Positions 20,801-32,800 of a stretch of DNA of 64,000 bases are shown here, piece by piece (positions within the stretch are counted from its first letter, which is position 1; every line of letters begins with the position of its first letter). Source of the DNA: Saccharum officinarum (lineage: Eukaryota; Streptophyta; Magnoliopsida; Poales; Poaceae); contig CM036158.1 in NCBI GenBank assembly GCA_020631735.1, forward strand, positions 77,789,172 through 77,853,171, read 5' to 3'. The notes beneath the pieces were generated by a model. That model saw only the letters and a list, made by a program, of their open reading frames with translations. It made no database searches and was not told the DNA's origin. The translations under genes were made by a program, and so were the position numbers.

Positions 20801-23800
20801 TATTAACTAACCTTGTCTCATTCTTATTGAAATAGGTTACAAAAACTGTGTATGCGTCCCCTACAACAACAACAACAACAACAACCAAGCCTGTCAGTCC
20901 CAAGCAAGTTGGGGTAGGCTAGAGTTGAGACCCAACAAACACCGTCAGTTACGGTTCAGGAACGTCAATAGCCGTTTTCCAAGCACTCCTATTCAGACAT
21001 AGGTCTCTAGGTATATCCCATTCTTTCAAATCTCTTTTTATTGTCTCTTCCCAAGTCAACTTTGGCCTTCCTCTGCCTCTCCTCACCTTATTATCTTGAC
21101 TTAGAACTCCATAATGCACTGGTGTCTCTGGAGGTCTCCTTTGTAAATGGCCAAACCACCTCAACCGATGTTGGACAAGCTTCTCTTCAATAGGTGCTAC
21201 CCCTAGACGATCACGAATATCATCATTTCGCACTCGGTCCATCCTTGTGTGACCACAAATCCAACGCAACATACGCATTTCTGCAACACTCAGTTGTTGG
21301 ACATGTCTTCTCTTTGTGGGCCAGCATTCTGCTCCGTACAACATAGCGGGTCTAATCGCTGTTCTATAAAACTTGCCTTTTAGCTTTTGTGGTATCCTCT
21401 TGTCACAGAGAATGCCAGAAGCTTGGCGCCACTTCATCCACCCTGCTTGGATTCTATGGCTAACGTCCGCATCAATATCTCCATCCCTTTGTAGCCTCGA
21501 TCCCAGATACCGAAAGGTATCTTTCCTAGGCACTACTTGACCTTCCAGACTCACGTCTCCCTCCTCCTGTGCAGCAGTGCCAAAGTCGCATCTCATGTAT
21601 TCGGTTTTAGTTCTGCTTACTCTAAAACCTTTAGACTCAAGGGTCTGCCGCCACAATTCTAGTTTCCTATTTACCCCCGCTCGGCTTTCATCAACTAACA
21701 CTACAAGGATGCGTCCCCTAGCCGTGTAAATTTTCATCTTGACCGAAGGAAGGTAGGGTTCAATTTTGCACCATACTTTGAAACACGCAGTCTTTTAAGT
21801 CCTAATAGGAGCTCATGCATATGTGTACAGGCTGTAGAAACGGTACCTGCATATCCCAACATCTTTTTCTCAGTAGACGACTTTGATGATACTTTTGATG
21901 CTGTGGTAAGGTTCTGTGCAATTATATCAAGTTTGTAGTTGTACAACATAGTGTCCAGGTAGCATGAATGTTGTAATTGTAAATGCTCATTGTCTGATGG
22001 TGCATGATTTCCTTTTGTTGTTTTTCACCGTGTTTGTAGTTCCTAAAGTTGACCCTGTTGAGCACTGTGTTCTTGTAATTTAAGCAGGTTTTGTCAGATC
22101 CTGAACACTGCTATTGTGTGATTCTCAACGCACATGATGGGGCAGCATTTCCTGACGAAACCGAGTCCAAGAATCCTGTTTCAAATATACAGCCTGGAGT
22201 TAGCTGTTGGACTGCCCAAGAAAAACCACCAAAGGTTCTTCTCGTAATTCAGAGCAATGAAGGTTTCTGTTTATCATGTCTAGATGTTGGTGACATCAGC
22301 TATTTATTTTTTTTGGTTTAACTTGTTTGTAGAACAGGATTAGGAATCTATCTTTTTTCCAGCCAATATTGTTGGAGTATGTGTTTAGGCCCATGAGGCT
22401 AAGGCCCATGTGGCCCATGTATGGAACCTATATAGCTACCCTTCTAGGGTTAGCCCTAATCTATAGAGACAACACTTTCAACATGGTATCAGCAGCCTAA
22501 CCCTTCTTCTTTCCCTCTCCAGCCGCCGGCCACCTCCAGGCCCGCCGCTGGGTCTGCCGCCCACCATGGCCGGCCGACCACCTCCCCCTCCCTCTCCCTC
22601 TTACTTCCACCTCTTCCCCTCCCTCCCTTCCCCATCCTGGCCCAGGTGGCCTCTTCCCCATCTGCCGCCGCCCATCTCCAGCCCGCTGGCACCCTGCCAG
22701 CCGCCGGCGCCCAGCCACCAGCCGCCGGCGCCCGCGGGCTCCCAGCCGTCGGCGCGCATCTACTCCCCTCAGCCGGTGTGCAGGGCACCGACCCCCTCCC
22801 TGCTGGGGCCGCCGGTGTACCGGGCACCGACCCCCTCCCTGCTGGGGCCGCTGGGGTGCAGGGCGCCGATTCCCTCCCTGCTGGGGCCGCCGGCACCATC
22901 TCTGGAGCAGCCGCCGCCATCTCCCAGACCCACCCCGCACCCCTCCCGGCCGCCGCCCTCCTTCCCGGTCTCCTGACCGCTGCTCGGCAAGCCGATCTCC
23001 CTACAGCAGCCATCCGCGCCCTTGCTGGCCTCACCATGGGCGGTGCCACGGCTGTCCACCACCCCTGGCCCGCTACTGCCATGACTGCCGTCGGTGGGGC
23101 AGCCACCGGGACTCCCTCAGCACCGCTGGACTCCGGGGAGGTGGTCGAGGGCCTTCCAGTCACCACCTCCGGGAATCCCGATCCCCCTCCGGTGGTGACG
23201 GAACAGCCAGCAGCCGCTGCCTTTCCCGGCACACGCCCCGACTCCGCCCTCGCCGCCGCCCTCGTCGCCGCCCGGGCTGCCGCTGCGGAGGGGCAGGCCC
23301 AGGTGCGCGCGGCCGCCCTCGTGTGGGAGCACGAACGCGACGCGGCCGACGCCCTGGCTCGTCAGATCGCCGAGGCGGAGCGGCTCCTCACGCCTGCCTC
23401 TCCGATCGCCGGGGCCACCTCCTCTGCCTCGTCGGGTCGCCGTGTGTCTCACACCGCCGTCCTCTGGCATGACCCGACCGATCCGCTCGTCCTCTGGCAT
23501 GACCCGACCGATCAGCTTCACTACCAGGCCGGGGGTCCAGAACATTCGCCTCCTCGTCCCGGTCGTCCTCGAGCCGGAGTCGCCCTCCTACGTCCGCTGG
23601 CGGGACCTGGTCCTTCTCACTCTTCGCCGCTACGCCCTCGACGACCACGTCCTCGTCGACGCTTCGGTCGCCGTCCAGACCCCGTCGTGGTTTCGTCTGG
23701 ACAGCATCGTCCTCTCCTGGATCCTGGGGACCATCTCTCTGGACCTCCACGACCTCGTCCGCACCTCCTCGGATGCGCGCCGGGCGTGGCTCGCCCTTGA

Positions 23801-26800
23801 GGGCCAGTTCCTGGGCAACGCTGAGGCTCGGGCTCTGCGCCTCGACGCGAGCTTCCGGACCTTCATCCAGGGTGACCTCTCCGTCGGCGAGTTCTGCCGT
23901 CGGATGAAGGGCATGGCAGACTCCCTGGGGGACCTCGGGTGGCCTGTGGAGGATCGGATCCTGGTCCTCAACGTCCTCCGGGGGCTCAGCGACCGCTACG
24001 CCCACCTCAGGACGTGGATCACCCGCCAGAGGCCCTTCCCCACCTTCCTGGAGGTCCGTGACGATCTTGTCATGGAGGAGCTCACGCAGGGCCTCCAGCC
24101 GGGCTCCACCGCTTCCACGGGGTCCTCGTCCTCGACAGCCCTGGCTGCTACTTCGCCGCGTCCGTCTGCTCCACCGCGGTCGACCGCTCCATCGCCGCCG
24201 TCTCTTCTGGGCCCTCCTCCCTCCGGGCCGAGCGGAGGTGGTGGGGGGGGGGTCGTGGCTCTCGTCGTCGCCGTGGAGGGGGCCGCGGGGGTGGCAGGGG
24301 GGGTCACCTCCAGGCTCTGGCACCGGCTGGGCCACACGGGGGGCACCATGGCCTTCTTTCCAGAACCCGTGGTCTGGCCACATCTCCATGTGGCCCTACC
24401 ATGCCCCCGGGGCCGACTCGCGTCCACCGGTGGCCATGCTCACCGGCGCACCTCCTGCTGGTCCTCCACCCGGCGCCTTCCCTGCTACGGCGTGGACTCC
24501 TCCCTCTGGGCCTCTTCCGGGGGTCGTCGGATGGGACCATGCAGCCCTAGCTCGCTCGTTCAGCTCCATGGGTCTGACACCTCCGGTCGGACCCGAGTGG
24601 ATCGCCGATTCGGGAGCCACCTACCACACCACTCCTGACCCCGGTATACTTTCGTCGCTCCACTCCCCTTCTTCCTCTCTTCCTTCGTCCATTATGGTCG
24701 CCAATGGTTCTTGTCTTCCAGTCACGTCTGTGGGTACCGCCGGTGCTCATGGCTCTTTTCGTCTTCCCGATGTTCTTGTTGCTCCTTCTATGGTTCATAA
24801 CCTTCTTTCTATTCGTCGTTTTACAGCTGGCAATTCTTGTTCTGTGGAATTTGACTCTTCTGGTCTTACTGTAAAGGATTTGGCTACCCGGCGTCCTCTG
24901 CTCCGATGTGACAGCACCGGGTCCCTTTACACTCTTCGATTCCCGGTGGCGCCTTCGTCTTCTTCGCCGTCTGTTTTGTCAGCTGCCTTCGTCGCTTCTA
25001 CTTCCTCTACTACCTGGCAGCGGCGCCTCGGCCATCCTGGACGTGATGCCCTGACACAGCTCAGTCGTAGCTCTGGTCTTCCTTGTACTCGAGCTCATGA
25101 TGAGCAACTGTGTCATGCGTGCCAATTGGGCCGTCATGTTCGTCTTCCTTTTTCTAGTTCTTCTTCCCATGCGGCCCGCATTTTTGATCTTGTACATTGC
25201 GACCTATGGACATCTCCTGTTCTGAGTATTTCTGGTTATAAGTACTATCTTGTGGTTGTTGATGATTTTTCGCATTATTCGTGGACTTTCCCTCTCCGTG
25301 CAAAGTCAGATACGTTTACCACGCTCCTTCACTTCTTTACTTGGGTGTCTACACAGTTCGGCCTCACCATCAAGGCCGTCCAGTGTGACAATGGTCGCGA
25401 GTTTGATAACTCCACCTCCCGAGCTTTCTTCCTCTCTCACGGTGTTCAGTTGCGCATGTCTTGTCCATACACCTCCTCGCAGAATGGCAAGGCTGAGCGG
25501 ATGATTCGCACCACCAACGACACCGTGCGTACCCTTCTGTTTCAGGCCTCTCTTCCTGCTCGCTTCTGGGCTGAGGGCCTGCACACCTCCACCTACCTTC
25601 TTAACCGCCTTCCTTCCGCTGCATGTCCCGCTCCCACACCTCACCATGCCCTATTCGGTACCCCGCCTCGTTACGATCACCTCCGCGTGTTTGGGTGTGC
25701 TTATTACCCCAACACCGCTGCCACTTCTTCTCACAAGCTGGACCCCCGCTTCACGCTATGTGTCTTCCTCGGGTACTCCCCAGATCACAAGGGGTACCGG
25801 TGCTTTGATCTTACCTCCCGACGGGTTCTCATCTCTCGCCATGTGGTGTTCGATGAGTCCGTCTTTCCCTTTTCCAGCACTACCACCCCTCCGGTCTCTG
25901 ACCCTCCCTCCCTGTTTTCCACTGACCCGGTGGTCCAGCCACCTTTTTCGTGGTCTCCTGCAGATACCGCTTTGCCGCGCTCTGTGCCGCCCTCCTGTCC
26001 CGGATCCCCGGCGGCTCCGGGCTCGTCGTCCTCTGGCGCGGCCCCGGCCTCTCCGATTGGTGCGGACCCGGGGCCTTCGTCCCCCACTTCTGCCCCGGGG
26101 GGGTCGTGCCGGTCGCCGACGCCGGATCCCGCCCCGGCACCTGCCCCGGCACCTCCGTCGAGGTTCGCCGCGCCGGTACGGGTGTACCAGCGCAGGCCGC
26201 GGCCGCCGCCGCTCACGGTCCCCTCTCCACCAGGGACACCGACACCACCGCCGTAGTCCCTGCCGGCTCGTGGTGCCCCGCCGGTCTACCACCCGCCGCT
26301 GGTTCACCGACACCCGCGGCATGTTCACCCGATGGTGACACGGCACGCGGCTGGCACTCTACCACCTCGTGCCCTCGAGGCTTCGACCGGCGACGCGGTG
26401 GTCTCCCCGGTACCCTCTTCCATCCGCGACGCCCTGCTGGACCCTCACTGGCGCCGTGCGATGGAAGAGGAGTACGCCGCGCTACTCGCCAACCAGACGT
26501 GGGAGTTGGTGCCCCGGCCACCAGGCTCCAACGTCGTCACCGGCAAGTGGATCTGGACCCACAAGCACCGGGCCGATGGTTCTCTCGAGCGCTACAAGGC
26601 TCGATGGGTCCTCCGGGGTTTCACTCAGCGCCCTGGAGTCGACTACGATGAGACCTTCAGCCCGGTGGTCAAGCCGGCCACCGTCCGCACCGTGCTCTCG
26701 CTGGCGCTTGATCGGTCTTGGCCCTTCCACCAGCTGGACGTCAAGAACGCCTTCCTCCACGGCCTTCTTACCAAGACGGTGTACTGCAGTCAGCCGGCGG

Positions 26801-29800
26801 GGTTCGTCGATTCCACCCGTCCTGACATGGTCTGCCGGCTCAACAGGTCCCTCTACGGCCTCAAGCAGGCACCTCGGGCGTGGAACCACCGGTTCGCTGC
26901 TTTCTTGCTGACACTGGGGTTCGTGGAGGCCAAGTCTGATACGTCCCTGTTCGTCTACCACCATGGGGCCGACTGTAGAGAATCAGATTAGGGGGCAATT
27001 GGCCACACCTCAATGGGAGGGGGCGCCTTCTGTTATATAGGGCCGGCTGGCCTTGCTGTACAAGGCAAGGATAATTTCCTTGATTTACATCTGCTATCTA
27101 TAGCAGCTAGGATATCCACAGACGCTATCTATAGTAACTAATCCCTGATTTACATCTGCTATCTATAGCAGCTAGGATATCCATAGACGGCATATTCTAT
27201 TGCCTAACACCCGCCCGCAGTCGCAGCGGGAGGCTCCCGGACGCAAAGGCTGGATCGGAATTCTCGAAAGAGTGCTGTCGGAAGCCCTTTAGTCATGATG
27301 TCGGCGAACTGGTGAGAAGAAGGCACATGGAGAACCCGAATCTCACCAAGGGCCACCTTTTCGCGGACGAAGTGAATGTCGATCTCGATGTGCTTCGTTC
27401 GCTTGTGGTGGACGGGGTTGGTCGTCATGTAGACGGCGCTGACATTGTCGCAGAAGACAACGGTGGCGGAGGGCAGCTGGATGTGGAGCTCCTGGAGTAA
27501 CTGTCGAAGCCAGCAGCACTCAGCCACAACGTGAGCCACAGCCCGATACTCTGCTTCGGCGCTGGAGCGGGACACTGTGGTCTGGCGCTTGGAGGACCAG
27601 GAAACCAGAGTGTCGCCGAGATAGACGCAGAAGCCAGAGGTGGATCGTCGAGAGTCTGGGCAGCCTGCCCAGTCAGCGTCAGAGTAGGCAGTCAGTTTGT
27701 CGACAGACCCGGTGCCAATATGAAGACCCGAGGAGAGAGTCCCCTGGACGAAGCGTAGGATGCGCTTGATGAGCGCACGGTGAGGCTCGCGTGGGGCGTG
27801 CATGAAGAGGCACACCTGCTGAACAGCATATGCCAAATCAGGACGAGTCAGCGTCAGGTACTGGAGAGCTCCCGCCAAGCTCCTGTACTCAGATGCGTCC
27901 TTGTCTGACAGTAGATCCCCGTCGGTCGCGGATAGCTTGGCGTGAGTGTCAACAGGTGTCGATGTCGGATGACACTTAGCCATGCCTGCGCGCTGAAGAA
28001 GCTCGACAGCGTACTGTCGCTGGGAGAGGAAGAGACCATCGGAGGAGCGCGTGACAGCGATGCCGAGGAAGTGGTGAAGAGCGCCAAGATCCGTCATGGC
28101 GAACTCAGAGCTCAGCCGAGTCATGATGCGCTGCAGGAGGGCCGAGGACGAGGCGGTGAGAACGATGTCGTCGACGTACAGTAGTAGGTAGGCGAGACTC
28201 GTCCCCTCTCGTAAAATGAAAAGGGACGTGTCGGAGGTGGAGGCGACGAAGCCGAGCTTCCGGACGAAGGTGGCGAAGCGCTGGTACCAGGCCCGCGGAG
28301 CCTGCTTCAGTCCATACAGGGACTTCTGCAGGCGGCAGACATGATCTGGGGCGCCAGGGTCGATGAATGGGCCAGGCGCGGGACGCGGCGATGCAGAGTA
28401 CAGACCGAATGGTGGCCGGTTTGACAACCGGGCTGAAGGTCTCGTCGTAGTCGACGCCCTCGCGCTGGGAGAAGCCGCGAACAACCCAGCGAGCCTTGTG
28501 GCGGGCGAGGGACCCATCGGCATGAAACTTGTGCCGGAAGATCCACTTCCCCGTCACGACGTTGGCTCCAGGGGGCCGCGGAACGAGCTGCCAGGTGTTG
28601 TTGTCGACGAGGGCCTGGTACTCATCCATCATCGCGGTACGCCAGTTGGCGTCGGCCAGCGCACTGCGGTAATTCGTCGGAACCGGCGACGGTGAGGATG
28701 ACGTCGTGGCCGCCAGCCCTTCATAGCTGACGCGAGGAATGGCACCCGTCATGGTGCGAGTGGCGCGCGGCGGTGGTGGCGGTGGCGGTGGTGGCGGTGA
28801 TGGAGCGGGAGATGCCGCCGGTGCCGGTGTGGGTACCGGAGGTGGCGTCGGGGCGTCAGGAGCCACAGGGGCTGCTGGGGCAGCTGCCGGCTCCGACGTA
28901 GACGCCATATGGGAGCGGCGGACGTAGACTCGTGGGAAGGGGACCACGCTGGGTCCAGGCGGGGGCACGGGACCACGCCCGCCCGGTGTCGAAGAAGGCG
29001 ATCCGTGTGAGGCCGCAGCATCTGAGGGCGGCTGCTCAACATCCGAGTGGGATGGAGCGACCACGGGCGTCGAGGATGGAATCCCACCTGCAACAACAGT
29101 AGGACAAGGCACCGAAACCATATCGTCGTCGAGGAGGAAATCTAAGGAAGCGGAGGAGGGTGAGGCGGCTGAGGTGTCTGCAAAGGGAAAGGTGGTCTCG
29201 TCGAATGTAACATGGCGGGAGATGATGATGCGACGGGTCGATAGGTCAAGGCAGCGGTAACCTTTGTGCGAGGGGGGATATCCTAGGAAGACGCATGCCG
29301 TGGAGCGAGGGGCGAGCTTATGTTTGGAGGTTGCTTGCATGTTGGGGTAACAGAGGCACCCAAAAACACGCAGATGGCTATAGGTTGGCGGCTGGTTATG
29401 CAGACGAGTGTAGGGAATGTCATGCTGAATGGAGGAGGATGGGCGCCTATTATGGAGGTAGCAGGCTGTCATGAGCCCCTCGGCCCAATATGTGGGCGGC
29501 AAGGAGGCATGGAGGAGCATGGTACGAATGGAATTGTTGAGGGTGCGGATGATGCGTTCAGCCTTACCATTTTGGGGTGATGTGTAGGGGCAGGAGAGGC
29601 GAAGGTGAGTACCTTGAGCAACGAGGAATTTGATGGTGGCGGTGTTTACGAATTCAGTGCCGTTATCAGCCTGAAAACATTTTACGGGGAGGCTGAATTG
29701 TGTTTTGGCAAGGGCAGCAAGCTCAACTAAGTGTTGGTGGACATCAGATTTTTTTCGAAGCGGAAAAACCCAACAGTAGTGAGTGAAATCATCCAAACAG

Positions 29801-32800
29801 ACCAAGTAATATGAAAAACCAGACAGACTATTGATGGGGGAAGTCCATACATCACAGTGAACAAGTTCAAAGGGTGCATGAGTTATGGAATGTGAAGAAC
29901 TGAAGGGTAGACGCGTATGCTTGCCTATCTGACATGAGTGACATAGCGAGTGGTCTACTTTATTACAGGAAACAGCATGAAGTTTGTTAAGACGCTCTAA
30001 TGCAGCGGGGGCTGGATGACCGAGACGTTGATGCCACAGAGTCGACGAAGCAGCCAGGAGAGCATGAGGTGTGGCGCCAGGTGTGGAGGCAGGCATGGTG
30101 TATAGGTCCCCGTCACAGTTACAACGGAGAATCATGCGTCCCGTCCTGAGATCCTTAACAGAAAAACCATAGGCGTCAAATTCAAAGGAACAACTATTGT
30201 CGCGAGTGAATTGGCGAACGGATAACAGGTTTCGGACTATGGATGGTGCGACAAGAATATTATTAAGAGCGAAATTTGTTGTAGGTGTAGGAAGGATGGA
30301 ATGACCTCTAGACGTAACAGGAATACTAGTGCCATTACCTACTGTTATTGAGGAGATGGAGGGGGGAAGGCGTTGGGTAAGCATACCATCCGAGGACGTC
30401 ATGTGCGTAGAGGCGCCGGAGTCAACGACCCAGGGCGAGTTGCCCTGCAGTTGCATGTTCTGCAGGGCAGCAATGAGGCCGGCTGCATCCCAGGTGCTGG
30501 TGGAGGTGTTGGAGCCGCTGGAGGACGGCTGGAGTGGAGCGAAGGCGGTGTGGGCCTGCGGGGAAAGCCCGAGGATGCCCTGGTTGCGCCCAGCCGGACC
30601 TCCAGGAGCGCCAGAACCTCCCTGGCGGCGCTGTCCAGGAGGGGTGACGCGCTGTCCAGGGGCTACACGTTCGCCGGTCCAGGGATTGAAGCCCCAGGGA
30701 ACGCGTTTGGTGGTGCTGGGGCTGCCGGAGTTGGTGGAGAACCCGCCGGAGGAGTTGGGGAAGGGCTGCTGGGCGCCCTTGTTGGTGTTAGGGCGCCGCC
30801 CACCCTGCTGCTGCCGCTGCTGGAAACCGCCATTAGAGGAGGCAGCAGCCAGGAGGGCGGTGGCAGCACGCGTCTTTTCGTCGTGTTGCAGCCGCAGCTC
30901 CTTGAGGAGGAGCTGATGACGTGCGGTGGCGAGGGTGAGGGGCTGCTGTCCGGCGATGTTGTCGGCGACGCCGGCGTAGACCTCGTTGAGTCCACGCAGG
31001 AGGTTGAGGACGAGGTTGGGCTCAGATACGGGCTGCCCGACGTCGCGCAGTTCGTCGGCCTTCTCCTTCATGCGAACGCAGTAGGCGTCGATGGACAGGT
31101 CCCCTGAGTCATCGAGTGAAACTCGTGATTCAGGAAGATGGCGCGAGGAGCTTTGTTTGCCTGGAACACCCCGCCGATGGCCGTCCAAAGAGCGCTCGCC
31201 GTCTGCGTGTTGTCGGTCATGGCGAGGTTGAGGACGGCGTCGGAGACGGTGCTGTACATCCATCCGCGGACGCAGAAGTCAGCCTGTTTCCAGGCCTCGT
31301 CGGTGGGGCGCGAGGTGGAGGCGGCGGTGAGATGATGCAGCAGCCCGAACTTCCCACACGTGGCCTGGAACGCCGTGGACCACTTGGTGAAGTTGGAGGG
31401 CTTCAACTCGAGGGTCATGGGGACGTGGAGCTTGATGTTGATGGTGGCGAAGGGGCAGATCACGGGAGCAGAATCGGTCCCAAGGGCGCCGCTAGTGGCA
31501 GAGAGGAGGTCCGATGCGGTTCCCATGGGGAGGGAAGGAGGAAGGGGGCGGCGCTGGGTAGAGGGTCGCGAGATTAGATTGGGATCGGGACCCGGACTGC
31601 TGATACCATGTAGAGAATCAGATTAGGGGGCAATTGGCCACACCTCAATGGGAGGGGGCGCCTTCTGTTATATAGGGCCGGCTGGCCTTGCTGTACAAGG
31701 CAAGGATAATTTCCTTGATTTACATCTGCTATCTATAGCAGCTAGGATATCCACAGACGCTATCTATAGTAACTAATCCCTGATTTACATCTGCTATCTA
31801 TAGCAGCTAGGATATCCATAGACGGCATATTCTATTGCCTAACACCGACACTGCATACTTGTTGCTCTATGTTGATGACATTGTCCTCACCGCCTCCAGC
31901 GAGCCACTTCTCCGCCGGATCATTGCAGCTCTCCAGCAGGAGTTCGCGATGAAGGATCTGGGTAAGCTCCACCACTTCCTCGGTGTTACTGTTGAGCATC
32001 GTCCTGCTGGGCTCCTTCTTCACCAGAGGCAGTACACTCGGGATATCCTGGAGCGGGCTGGGATGACTGACTGCAAGCCCTGCTCCACTCCGGTCGACAC
32101 TCAGGGCAAGCTGTCTGAGGCTGAGGGCCCACCGGTGGCCGATCCCACTACGTACAGGAGTCTCGTCGGGGCCCTTCAGTACCTCACCTTCACCCGGCCG
32201 GACATCACCTATGCAGTTCAGCAGGTCTGTCTTCATATGCATGACCCCCGGGAGTCTCACCTCACGGCTCTCAAGCGCCTCCTCCGCTACCTCCGGGGCA
32301 CGCTCGGCAACGGCCTCCTACACCGGGCCTCCTCCACCGACCTCGTCGTCTACACCGACGCTGACTGGGCCTAGTGCCCGGATACTCGCCGCTCCACCTC
32401 CGGCTACGCCGTCTTCCTGGGCGGCAACCTGGTGTCTTGGTCGTCCAAGCGCCAGCCGGTGGTCTCCCGGTCCAGCGCCGAGGCGGAGTACCGCGCCGTT
32501 GCTAACGGCGTGGCGAAGGCTGCCTGGCTCCGGCAGCTGCTTGCTGAGTTGCACACTCCGCCCTCCCGGAGCACACTGATCTACTGCGACAACGTCAGTG
32601 CGGTCTACCTCTCCACCAACCCCATCCAGCACCAGCGGACGAAGCATGTAGAGATCGACCTCCACTTTGTCCGTGATCGGGTGGCCATGGGCGAGGTGCG
32701 GGTCCTTCATGTTCCGACGACCTCCCAGTTCGCGGACATCTTCACCAAAGGCCTCCCGTCCTCGACCTTCGCCGAGTTTCGCTCCAGCCTCAACATCACC

